A stretch of 34,466 bases of DNA from Myxococcales bacterium. Lineage in GTDB: Bacteria; Myxococcota_A; Bradymonadia; Bradymonadales; Bradymonadaceae. The position numbers and the translations under genes were made by a program. Below are positions 25,869 to 34,036 of the stretch, piece by piece. Positions within the stretch are counted from its first letter, which is position 1. Every line of letters begins with the position of its first letter. The notes beneath the pieces were generated by a model, which was not told the DNA's origin, searched no databases, and saw only the letters and a program-made list of their open reading frames with translations. The stretch covers positions 1 through 34,466 of the forward strand of contig SLJM01000118.1 of NCBI GenBank assembly GCA_007135085.1, in the 5' to 3' direction.

Positions 25869-27602
25869 ATGAATCAAGAATTATTGCCGCCGTCGGTGCG
25901 AGCATTGCTCGCCAGGGGGGCTTTATTTGAAGGCAAGTATAAATTGCTCCGCCCCCTGGGAGAGGGGAGTTTTGCATCCGTTCTTCATGCCCGCCACGAG
26001 GCGATGGATCGGGAGGTGGCGCTCAAATTTTTGCGGTCGGATGTCATGAAAGCTCACCCCGAGGTGGGGGAGCGATTTATGACCGAGGTCCGTTTGGCCA
26101 GCCGACTAACCAGCCCCCATACGGTAACGATCTTCGACTTCGGGCGCACCGAGGAGGGGGTCCCCTATATGGTGCTCGAATATGTTCGGGGCAAAACTCT
26201 GGACTATGCCATTGAAAAATACGGGGGGCTGGGCCTGAAGCGCTCGATTCGAGTGGCCCTGCAGATTCTGGAGAGCCTGGAGGAGGCCCACGCCAATAAT
26301 ATTATTCACCGCGATCTGAAGCCGGCCAATATCATGGTCGGAAAGGGGCTTAAGAAAGAGCGCGGTAAGCGGCGGGTCCACGCCAAGGTGCTCGACTTCG
26401 GGGTGGCCAAATTGGTGGAGCAATCCGAAGAGGGATTGAGGAGCACCGAATCAGGGCGTCAGTCGACCCAATTTATCGGCACACCCCGCTATATGAGCCC
26501 GGAACAGATCTTGGGAAAAGAGGTCAAGCCGGCGAGCGATCTCTACAGCCTGGGCCTGATCTTCTACGAGATGTGTACCGGACTGGACAGCGTGGGCGGT
26601 GATAATGTGGCCAAAGTCGCCCAGGCCCACCTGGCCGAAGAGCCGCTGGAATTAGAAGGGCTGGCCGAGCTGCCCTCGGTGTTGCAGTCAATCGTTCGTC
26701 GGGCCACGGCGCGGCACAGCAAAGACCGCTTTCAGTCGGCAGCCGAATTTCGAGAGGCTCTGGAAGAGGCCGTCGAACTGGGCAAGCGCAAAAATGTGGA
26801 GGCTAAGACCGTTGCCGCCGTGGCCGATGGAGGCCCACAAAAAGAGAAGAAGCAGAAGGCCAAGGAGAGGCGTTCCGACGTCTTTTCAGGGCGAGGATAT
26901 GTGGAGCTGCCGGAAGAGGCGGTGGAGCCCAGGCGGCCTTCAACTGGAGCAGGTGTGCGACCGCCGACGCCGTCGACGAGGCAGGCCACACCACGCCACC
27001 CCTCGCCACGTCCCGGTGGAGCAGGCGGTGCGGCGACTCCGAGCAAAGAGATAGGGCGGCCGAGCAGCGGCACCCTCGATCTGGATATGGATACGGTGGA
27101 GCAGCAAAAGCGCGAGATTGCGCGCAAACGCCATGCTTCATTGAAGCGACAGCGCCAGGCCGAGCGGGACAATGGAAAGATCTGGCGATGGACGGCGAGC
27201 CTGACCGTCATCGCCGTGGCCACATTCTTGAGTTTTGTCCTCGTCGGTGGTGCGATGGGAGCATTGGCGTTGCCGATGCGCTTTGGAATCGCCCTGTTGC
27301 CCGCCATTTTGGCTTTGTTATGGGCGGTCTTTTCGGAAACGAATTATCAGGATACTCTCAGAGGTGTGATCAAGCCCTGGGCTCAGCGGTCGGTGCTAAT
27401 GGTCCTGCTGTCATTGGCCGTTCTCGCCGTGATCATGCCAGATGCGGCGAGGCGCTCGCTATTAGATGATCCCCTGTGGTTTATGAACGGTTGGCCCGAT
27501 GCTTTGAGGGCCAGCGGCCTGGCCATTTTGGTCGAGTTGATCTGTGACGGCGCCGCCTGGCTTCTGGGGCTGATGACCCATATAATTCCCTGGTCCCCGT
27601 AA
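25869..27602 (+). CDS. Membrane-anchored Ser/Thr protein kinase 1
   Basis: Hanks-type (PknB-like) kinase of 577 residues from ATG 25869; upstream in-frame ATG 25830 and GTG 25812 are alternatives. Catalytic features are complete: Gly loop LGEGSF (30-35), ATP lysine K53 (VALKFL), HRDLKPAN (147-154), DFG (176-178) and the MSPEQ form of the APE motif (209-213), with GTPRY before it. The kinase domain ends near 310. A Pro/Arg/Ser-rich linker with basic residues (ERRSDVFSGRG, ATPRHPSPRPGG) follows, then a C-terminal domain with about four hydrophobic helices from about residue 435. The kinase is therefore cytoplasmic with a C-terminal membrane anchor; no PASTA repeats. A second kinase follows directly. 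Confidence 0.93.
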   Translation: MNQELLPPSVRALLARGALFEGKYKLLRPLGEGSFASVLHARHEAMDREVALKFLRSDVMKAHPEVGERFMTEVRLASRLTSPHTVTIFDFGRTEEGVPYMVLEYVRGKTLDYAIEKYGGLGLKRSIRVALQILESLEEAHANNIIHRDLKPANIMVGKGLKKERGKRRVHAKVLDFGVAKLVEQSEEGLRSTESGRQSTQFIGTPRYMSPEQILGKEVKPASDLYSLGLIFYEMCTGLDSVGGDNVAKVAQAHLAEEPLELEGLAELPSVLQSIVRRATARHSKDRFQSAAEFREALEEAVELGKRKNVEAKTVAAVADGGPQKEKKQKAKERRSDVFSGRGYVELPEEAVEPRRPSTGAGVRPPTPSTRQATPRHPSPRPGGAGGAATPSKEIGRPSSGTLDLDMDTVEQQKREIARKRHASLKRQRQAERDNGKIWRWTASLTVIAVATFLSFVLVGGAMGALALPMRFGIALLPAILALLWAVFSETNYQDTLRGVIKPWAQRSVLMVLLSLAVLAVIMPDAARRSLLDDPLWFMNGWPDALRASGLAILVELICDGAAWLLGLMTHIIPWSP

Positions 27603-27683
27603 GAAACGCGACAGGTACGGGGGGGCAGGTTGTGGAGGTCGTTCAAAACCATAGTTAGAGAGCCATCAACTTCGGAACGAATC

Positions 27684-29318
27684 GTGACCAATCCGCACCG
27701 ACAGCTTCAAGAACTCATCCAGACCGGCGATTTGTTGGCCGGGCGCTACCGGATTGGCCGTCGTGTAGGCGCCGGGGCCTATGGAATGATCTTTTTTGCC
27801 GTCGACGAGCAGACCAGGCGGGAGGTGGCGGTCAAAGCCATTCCCCATGAGGCACGCCAGCGAAGCGAGACTGCCATCGGTCGCTTCCAGCGCGAAATGA
27901 AGGTCATCGGCAGCCTGAAACACCAAAATATCATCTCACTCTACGATTGGGGGCAGAGCGAGGTGGGCATGATTTATATGGTGCTTGAATATGTCGATGG
28001 CGAGACCCTGGATCGAGTGGTGCGAAACAATCCAATGGGGTTGAATACCGCTCTGGACACGACTCGGCAATTGGTCGATGCCCTGGGCGCGGCCCATGCA
28101 AAGGGGATCATTCACCGCGATCTGAAACCGGCAAACGTCATGCTCGTCCCCTCCGAGCGGCGTGGGTATCTGGTCAAGGTGCTTGATTTCGGGATGGCCA
28201 AAGTGCTCGAGCCACTGGACGATGAATCACTGGTCGATCTGACCCGGGAGGGGATGGCCGTGGGCACCCCTCGTTATATCGCTCCTGAGCAGGCTCGAGG
28301 GCTGGAAGTGGGGCCCTGGACCGATTTTTATGCGGTGGGCCTGCTGATGTACGAGATGATCACCGGCTTTCAGGCCGTGGAGGCCTCGACGGTGGAGGCG
28401 GCAGTGGCTGCCCATGTGTCGCGCAAACCGCTGGAGCTTTCTGCCATTGATATGGTGCCTCCCCTGGTGCGACCGGTGTTGTTCAAACTCATGGAAAAGG
28501 ATCCGGGGCGTCGCTACCGCTCGGCCGAAGAAGTGCTTCGGGCCCTGGATTCATTGTCACCCCCGAGGAGTGCTGAATACGTCGATAGCTCCAGGGGAGA
28601 GATCGGTCCTGCGCTGGGTGAGGTAACCGGCGATTTTCCCGGCGCCGGGGGATACGGATATTCCCAGGGTAAATCAACGGTTGAGCCTCAATTGTCGAAA
28701 GCGGGGCAAGGGGAAATCGAGCTGACACCGGAGTCCAATCAGGATCTGGACTTAGAGCTCGATTATGAGGGCTATCGCGGTGGGGAGCGTCAAATCGAGC
28801 TCGACGCTGAACGTTCAGCCGAGCCCGACCTCGATTACGAGCGGTATCAGAAATTTGCTCCCGCCAAAAACGACCCTATCGCTCGTCGCCGAAGCGCCTG
28901 GCGAGATCGATGGTTCCGACCGCCTCGCAGGGTCGGGGAATGGATCGAAGGGTCGGTATCGGTGGCGTTGGTGCCCCTGGCGGTGATCACTGTGGGAGCT
29001 CAGGCATCAGAGCTGGAATATGGGCTGCGTCTGGCCGTAAGCGTGGCGCCCCTTGTATTGGCGTTGCTCCTGGCCGCCTCCCGCCGTGGAGGAGAATGGG
29101 AGCGATCATTTGGGCGCATCGGCTGGATCTGTTGTTCCCTGGCGATCGCCGCCGCTCTTGTGATGGGGCCCGACGAAGTAGCTACTGAATTGTTGCGAAG
29201 CCCGGCCTGGATCTTGCGACCTGTCGAGGGACTTCCAGGCATGGCGCTGGCAGAGAGCCTGGTGACCTGGCTGTCCCAGAATTGGGCTGCGCTGTTGCGA
29301 GCTGTCCTGCCGATCTGA
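27684..29318 (+). CDS. Membrane-anchored Ser/Thr protein kinase 2
   Basis: Second Hanks-type kinase, 544 residues from GTG 27684 (GGA about 8 bases upstream); TTG 27630 is an alternative. Motifs: VGAGAYG (28-34), ATP lysine K51 (VAVKAI), HRDLKPANV (144-152), DFG (168-170), and GTPRYIAPEQARG (194-206). The linker (about 300-420) is acidic with repeated short LDLDYE/ELDAE phrases (LDLELDYEGYRG, EPDLDYERYQ), unlike the basic-Pro linker of kinase 1. The C-terminus has about three hydrophobic helices (VALVPLAVITVG, LVLALLLAA, WICCSLAIAAALVMG). The kinase domain is close enough to kinase 1 to suggest old tandem duplication. Substrates unknown. Confidence 0.92.
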   Translation: MTNPHRQLQELIQTGDLLAGRYRIGRRVGAGAYGMIFFAVDEQTRREVAVKAIPHEARQRSETAIGRFQREMKVIGSLKHQNIISLYDWGQSEVGMIYMVLEYVDGETLDRVVRNNPMGLNTALDTTRQLVDALGAAHAKGIIHRDLKPANVMLVPSERRGYLVKVLDFGMAKVLEPLDDESLVDLTREGMAVGTPRYIAPEQARGLEVGPWTDFYAVGLLMYEMITGFQAVEASTVEAAVAAHVSRKPLELSAIDMVPPLVRPVLFKLMEKDPGRRYRSAEEVLRALDSLSPPRSAEYVDSSRGEIGPALGEVTGDFPGAGGYGYSQGKSTVEPQLSKAGQGEIELTPESNQDLDLELDYEGYRGGERQIELDAERSAEPDLDYERYQKFAPAKNDPIARRRSAWRDRWFRPPRRVGEWIEGSVSVALVPLAVITVGAQASELEYGLRLAVSVAPLVLALLLAASRRGGEWERSFGRIGWICCSLAIAAALVMGPDEVATELLRSPAWILRPVEGLPGMALAESLVTWLSQNWAALLRAVLPI

Positions 29319-29515
29319 GCCAGCGCGTGCGTCGACATGCCCGCCGATTTGGCCTCGTCAGGGGGGGCAGTGTCCGTCGGTCTGTCGATGAGGCGGCCGG
29401 TTCGGAAAAATGAAGCACGGCGGTGAGCAAATCTTGGGTTTATGGAATGAAGGCGGGGGCATCGACGTTCATGTGGCGCGTCCGTCGAGGTCGGCAGCTG
29501 TGAGCAGTAGTGGAC

Positions 29516-29544
29516 TTGACACCGAAAGTGTCGGCCATGTAGGC
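29516..29544 (+). promoter_or_regulatory. Candidate promoter/operator of the parvulin gene
   Basis: TTGACA (29516-29521) is a perfect -35 hexamer about 75 bp upstream of the lipoprotein gene; the -10 is weak (TGTAGG at 16 bases). The inverted repeat GACAC-CGAAA-GTGTC (29518-29532) overlaps it, as an operator might. Sequence match only. The rest of the 276-bp gap after kinase 2 shows nothing clear. Confidence 0.35.
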
Positions 29545-29594
29545 GTTCAGCCACCACATACGAAGCATTGCCAAGCATTGAACGAGGAGAATTC

Positions 29595-30854
29595 ATGGGT
29601 TCGTACAGTAAGAAGTTGATCGCCCTCGCCATGAGCGCGGTCGTTGGAATAGGCCTGGTGGCCTGTGATTCCAATGGGGAAAGCGAGCAAGTCCAAGAGG
29701 AAGAAGAGACGACCCAGGAGCGGACCTTTCGGGAGCTGACCGACGAAGATCTGGAGTCGCTGCCGTTTTTCGCCACCGGGCCGATCGCCACGGTAGACGG
29801 CGACGAGGTCACGGCGGAGCGGTTCAACGACGCCGTCTTCGAGCAGGTCGAGCGTCTCCCCTTCCCGATTCAGCCCAGCATGGTCGAGGAGTTTCGATCG
29901 CAGGCTGTGGACGCTGTGATCAATCAATTTCTCATCGACCGGCGCCTGGCTGAAGAAAATATCGAGGTCACCGACGAAGATGTGGATGCATTGATCGAGC
30001 AATTCAAAGCCGGCATGGGCGGCGATGACGAAATGTACAAGATGCAGCTCGAGATGATGGGCATCGACGAAGACGACTTCCGCGAGCAGCTCGTCGAGCA
30101 TGCTCGATTGGAGAAATTCCTGGAGCAAGAATACGACCTGGGCATCGACGAAGAAGAGCTTCGTCAGATGTTCGAGCAATTCAAGCACCAATTCGAGCAG
30201 GGCGATCAGGTCCACGCCCGTCATATTCTCGTCAAGGTCGATCAAGACGCCGATGATGAAGCGGTGGCCGAAGCGGAAGCACGGGCTGCCTCGATTGCCG
30301 AACAAGCGCAGGCCGACGACGCCGACTTCGAAGAGTTGGCCCGTGAATATTCGGAAGGGCCCACCGCCGATAGAGGTGGCGACCTCGGGTTCTTCTCCCG
30401 TCAGGATATGGTCCCCGCCTTTTCCGACGCTGCCTTCTCGATGGAGGCCGGTGACGTCTCCGAGCCGGTTCGCTCACCCTTTGGATTCCACGTCATCCAG
30501 GTCGTCGATACCAAAGAGGGACAGGAGGCGGACTTCGACGAAGTGCGTCCCCAGCTTGAATTGCGCGCCAAAGAGCAGCAATTCCGTGAGCATTTCCAGA
30601 AGTTCATCGACGAGCTTCGCGACGGCATCGAGATCGAAGAGCTCGCCGACAATATCGAGCTCAACGTCGATCCTCAGGCGGCCCCGCAGGGCATGCCCCC
30701 CATGCCCCACGGCGCCGGCCAGGGTCAGCAGCTGCAATTGCAGCAGGGCGCCGGTGAGGGCGGTGAGGTCCAAATCGATCCGGAGCAGCTGGAAGCATTG
30801 CAGCGTGAGTTGCAGCTCCAACTCGAGCAGGGCCACGAAGGTCATAATCACTGA
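29595..30854 (+). CDS. Parvulin-type peptidyl-prolyl isomerase lipoprotein (SurA/PrsA-like)
   Basis: Envelope foldase of 419 residues. ATG 29595 has GAGGAG at 6 bases. A signal peptide ends in lipobox LVAC with Cys24, so it is probably lipid-anchored. SurA-like helical N-domain (about 65-200) is followed by one parvulin domain (about 206-306: QVHARHILVKV, LAREYSEGPTADRGGDLGFFSRQDMVPAFSDAAF, SPFGFHVIQV). The Gln/Gly-rich tail ends GHEGHNH and could bind metal. Overall composition is very acidic. The role would be cis-trans isomerisation or holding of exported proteins outside the inner membrane. Context: follows the tandem kinases; convergent with the spermidine-synthase-like gene. Confidence 0.9.
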   Translation: MGSYSKKLIALAMSAVVGIGLVACDSNGESEQVQEEEETTQERTFRELTDEDLESLPFFATGPIATVDGDEVTAERFNDAVFEQVERLPFPIQPSMVEEFRSQAVDAVINQFLIDRRLAEENIEVTDEDVDALIEQFKAGMGGDDEMYKMQLEMMGIDEDDFREQLVEHARLEKFLEQEYDLGIDEEELRQMFEQFKHQFEQGDQVHARHILVKVDQDADDEAVAEAEARAASIAEQAQADDADFEELAREYSEGPTADRGGDLGFFSRQDMVPAFSDAAFSMEAGDVSEPVRSPFGFHVIQVVDTKEGQEADFDEVRPQLELRAKEQQFREHFQKFIDELRDGIEIEELADNIELNVDPQAAPQGMPPMPHGAGQGQQLQLQQGAGEGGEVQIDPEQLEALQRELQLQLEQGHEGHNH

Positions 30855-30874
30855 GCTTTGTGAAGTGAGTTAGG

Positions 30875-30913
30875 AAAAACCCCGCGGTGGCAGATGCTAC
30901 TGCGGGGTTTTTT
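30875..30913. terminator. Bidirectional intrinsic terminator overlapping a coding end
   Basis: A-tract, CCCCGCGGTGGC (30880-30891), AGAT loop, GCTACTGCGGGG (30896-30907), then six T. The 12-bp stem includes two G-T wobbles. The 5' A-tract makes it usable on the other strand. The stop codon of the convergent minus-strand gene (30897-30899) lies inside the stem. Confidence 0.9.
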
Positions 30914-33869
30914 GTTGGAAGGCCAGGTAGGCTTCGAAGGCCTGGGAGTAACGCCTTCTGCGCTCCAGGGCGTGGCCGTAGAGGAGTTGGAAGGCCGGTT
31001 CGTCGCCAAAGGATTCTTCCAGGCGTTGGGCCTGACGCAGGGCGAGGCGGTTTTGTCGTTCGAGAACCAGTAGCGCCAGGTGAAAGAGGCCGACTTCGCC
31101 GTCGTAGCCGTCTCCGTCGTGGGGACGCTCTTGATGAAGCCGGTCTAAGACGGCCCGTCTATATGGGGAGTCCTTGAGTTGGTGCAGATTCTGAGCAATC
31201 GAGCTGTCCGAGTCCGGCCAATGATGTGTGATTTCCTCTAGTATTGAGAGTTCGCCCGCTTCGAGCACTGCAGATAGGTTGTCGATATGGGGAGTGTCGT
31301 CGAATGGGCGGCCCTGATAGGCGTATCCGGCATCATTGAGAAGTTCGGCTGCAAGTTCCTGTTTGCCGGCGATCCAGATAGCCCTGGTCAGAGCGGCAAC
31401 CCGCTCCTCGGTCCATTGGGGACCGTCGGGCCAGTCGTCGAGGTGCTGACGAGGATCGCCGTAGTCGGGGACTCGGAAATACCAGTTGGCGAAAAACTTC
31501 TGGCCTTCTTCGTAAAACCACACGTCTTCAGGAGCCCGGAATTCGAGATAGCCGTTGTCGTCGGTGTTGAGCGTGGCGCCGTTGGCGAACTCGGCCAACT
31601 GAGCCTGGTTCATAAAGAGGAGGCCCAGAATATCGTGAGCAGAGGTGACGCCCACGTGCTGGAGCTCGGCGCGCACGGAGTCGATCTCCCAGGCCTCGGC
31701 GTATCCTCGAGGGGGCAGCGGTATGGGGCGGTCGCTGCCGATGAGGATGATATCTGTGCTCTTTGGCTTTGAGGAAAAGGCCTGTACGTGGGGAAAGACG
31801 GACCGGAAGGTCTCAAAGACGGTGCGCACGTTGTCGGGATGCATCTCGTAGAGTTGGACCCACTGCGCATAGACGCCGTCGGGGTTTAGCTTCCCCCGAG
31901 CCCGTTCGAAAAATTCGACGGTAAATAGCGATGACACTCCGGCGATCCAGGGATTGGAGGGCTCGGAGATGATGACGTCAAAGGTCTTCGGGGAGTATTC
32001 GACGTAGTTTCGGCCGTCACTCTCGATGAGGTGGAGCCGCTCGTCGTCGAGGGGGCGATTGTTGACGTGTTCGAAAAACCGAGATGCCTCGACCATGGTT
32101 CGCTCGATCTCGACCACCTCGAGTGCGGCCAGCGGCCACTGCAGGCTTGCTCCGGCGGTGACGCCACTTCCAAAGCCGATCATAGCCACTTCTTCGCCGC
32201 CTGGCTCGACGTCGTCATAGGCGGCGCGAATAATCAGTGGCAGCAGGCCCACCATGACCTGGGTTTCCATATCGGCGCCGTCGCTGGCCTCGGGCTTTCC
32301 GTTGGCCCTCAAGGTGATCGTATCGCCCTGACGCTCCACGGAGGTGGTGGCTGTGAGGCCGTCCTCGTAATAGAGAATTTCCGGGTCGTAGCGCTCAAAA
32401 CTACGCTCCGAGAAGACATCCCGGGCCATCTGGGCGCGAAAGATCCCCGACGTCATTCGCGCCTCGTCCAAAGAAGGGGCGGCCAGATAGATGCCCAGCG
32501 AGGCAGCTCCTGCGGCGACGAAGGCGGCGAATCGCCGACCTGTGGAATGAAGTTTTAGATCAGCGCCTGCCAGGGTCAGCGCCGCCAGGGCGTTTAGGCC
32601 GATCATGGCGGCGATGGCGTTTTGAAGACCCAGCCAGGGCATCAAAATGAATCCGGCGGCGAAACTTCCGATGATCGCCCCCGTGGTGTTGAAGGCGTAG
32701 GCGCGGCCCACGTCGGCGCCGGTTGTGGATGCCTTTCCCGTGACGGCGCGGATCACAAGGGGAAAGCTCATTCCCTGGAGCATGGAGGGGATGGTGACCA
32801 CCAGGGCGACCAGGCCAAATTGGAAAAAGTAGATCTCCGCAGCCGTGGTCGTGGGCTCGCGAATGCGCTCGAAGAGCCAATAGGGCACCCGGTTGAGTGT
32901 AAAGAAGCTAAGGGCCGCCGTGGAGGCCACCCCGAATTGGAGCAAGGCGAACCAGAAAAGGGGGCGACGAATATATTTGAGAAAGGGAGAGAGCAGGGCG
33001 CTTCCCAGGGCGATGCCCACCAAAACCGCCGTCAGGACCAGGGTGAACGAATAGGTCGAGCTTCCAAGGGTGATCAGATATGCCCGGGTCCACAATACCT
33101 GGTAGCTCATGGCCACCACGCCGGTGACGGCGAAGACGACCAGGGTCAGGGCGATGGCCCACCTGGGTAGGGAAACGCTCGAGGTCGAGCGCCCAGCAAT
33201 ATTCGCCCTGTCGAGCCCTTCCTGGGGGGGAGGCGTTTTTTCCGGCGGCCCCGTCTTTTCTAGAGAGCGGGCAGTGAGCAGGACAATGACGGCCAGGGCC
33301 ACATTGACCGCTGCAAAGACCTGGTTGGTCGCCGCCAGGCCCAGCGCCGGCAAGAGGGCGAAGCCGGCGAGGAGGCACCCCAGGCAGGCGCCGAAGGAGT
33401 TAGCTCCGTAGAGGAGGCCGATGCTTCCCTGGAAGAGCTCTTCTCGACGGGCTATCCACTGGCTCATCAATGGCAATGTGGCGCCCATCATGGTCGTCGG
33501 GACAACCAGGATCGCAAAGACGGCTAGAAAGCGGAGCAGACTAAAGAGATAAAAGTCCTCGAGGAAATGCTCGAAGAGCAGCCCGTAGAGCGAGGGAAAG
33601 GTGCCCAGCATCACCGGGACCAGCAGGGCATAGAGTCCGATGCTTCCCTCGAGGATACCATAGAGTCGAAGCTGGTCGCCCAGCCGGTGGGCCAGTTTTC
33701 CGCCGACGTAGCTTCCCAGGGCCAGGCCGGCCATAAAAGCGGTGAGCAGCGTGCTGATCGCAAAGCTGGTGGTGCCGAAGACCTGTTGGAGCATCCGTGC
33801 CCAGATGACCTCGAAGACGAGGCTGCTGAAGCCGGAGAGGAAGAAGAAGAAGAAGACGACGCGGTGCAC
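30897..33869 (-). CDS. Fused polytopic membrane / spermidine-synthase-like protein with C-terminal helical repeats
   Basis: Protein of 990 residues. The N-terminal half has two sets of membrane helices (from FFFFFLSGFSSLVFEVIWARML, and again from VVAMSYQVLWTRAYL) typical of the MFS-like fused spermidine-synthase family. The cytosolic methyltransferase-fold domain (about 505-700) has VAMIGFGSGVTAGASLQWP (SAM loop), VVEIERTMVEASRFF and DVIISEPSNPWIAGVSSLFTVEFF. The polyamine-synthase acids in DD/DA are replaced by SEPSNP, so true aminopropyltransfer is doubtful. The C-terminal 200 residues are helical, TPR-like (VLDRLHQERP, QLLYGHALERRRRYSQAFEAYLAF). The start is GTG at 33869. Divergent from the Rrf2 gene; convergent with the foldase. 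Confidence 0.9.
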   Translation of the reverse strand: MHRVVFFFFFLSGFSSLVFEVIWARMLQQVFGTTSFAISTLLTAFMAGLALGSYVGGKLAHRLGDQLRLYGILEGSIGLYALLVPVMLGTFPSLYGLLFEHFLEDFYLFSLLRFLAVFAILVVPTTMMGATLPLMSQWIARREELFQGSIGLLYGANSFGACLGCLLAGFALLPALGLAATNQVFAAVNVALAVIVLLTARSLEKTGPPEKTPPPQEGLDRANIAGRSTSSVSLPRWAIALTLVVFAVTGVVAMSYQVLWTRAYLITLGSSTYSFTLVLTAVLVGIALGSALLSPFLKYIRRPLFWFALLQFGVASTAALSFFTLNRVPYWLFERIREPTTTAAEIYFFQFGLVALVVTIPSMLQGMSFPLVIRAVTGKASTTGADVGRAYAFNTTGAIIGSFAAGFILMPWLGLQNAIAAMIGLNALAALTLAGADLKLHSTGRRFAAFVAAGAASLGIYLAAPSLDEARMTSGIFRAQMARDVFSERSFERYDPEILYYEDGLTATTSVERQGDTITLRANGKPEASDGADMETQVMVGLLPLIIRAAYDDVEPGGEEVAMIGFGSGVTAGASLQWPLAALEVVEIERTMVEASRFFEHVNNRPLDDERLHLIESDGRNYVEYSPKTFDVIISEPSNPWIAGVSSLFTVEFFERARGKLNPDGVYAQWVQLYEMHPDNVRTVFETFRSVFPHVQAFSSKPKSTDIILIGSDRPIPLPPRGYAEAWEIDSVRAELQHVGVTSAHDILGLLFMNQAQLAEFANGATLNTDDNGYLEFRAPEDVWFYEEGQKFFANWYFRVPDYGDPRQHLDDWPDGPQWTEERVAALTRAIWIAGKQELAAELLNDAGYAYQGRPFDDTPHIDNLSAVLEAGELSILEEITHHWPDSDSSIAQNLHQLKDSPYRRAVLDRLHQERPHDGDGYDGEVGLFHLALLVLERQNRLALRQAQRLEESFGDEPAFQLLYGHALERRRRYSQAFEAYLAFQQKTPQ

Positions 33870-34005
33870 GGCTCGAATTTCCAGGTTGGGGGTTGGCCCA
33901 AAACGCAGAGCAGAGGGTGAACGTCCCGGCGGCGTCGCGCAAGGGTTGACGGGAATAGAGTTTAGATTTAATGATTGTTGAGTAGATAGGTCGGGTTTGT
34001 GAACT

Positions 34006-34011
34006 TATACT
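34006..34011 (+). promoter_or_regulatory. Candidate -10 element of the Rrf2-family gene
   Basis: TATACT lies 26 bases upstream of ATG 34037 in the 167-bp divergent gap. No good -35 is at the right spacing (TAGATA at 17). A repressor or activator could substitute. Weak evidence. Confidence 0.25.
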
Positions 34012-34036
34012 TTACCGAATCAGTCGACAATCGCTT

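Noticed and set aside
25638-25877. N-terminal extension of the small membrane protein
   Set aside because: The extension has no protein-like pattern, crosses the kinase upstream region, and the hydrophobic anchor directly follows ATG 25637.
30100-30873. Second plus-strand frame (257 codons, Ser/Arg-rich) within the foldase gene
   Set aside because: Out-of-frame shadow of the parvulin coding sequence with typical Ser/Arg bias.
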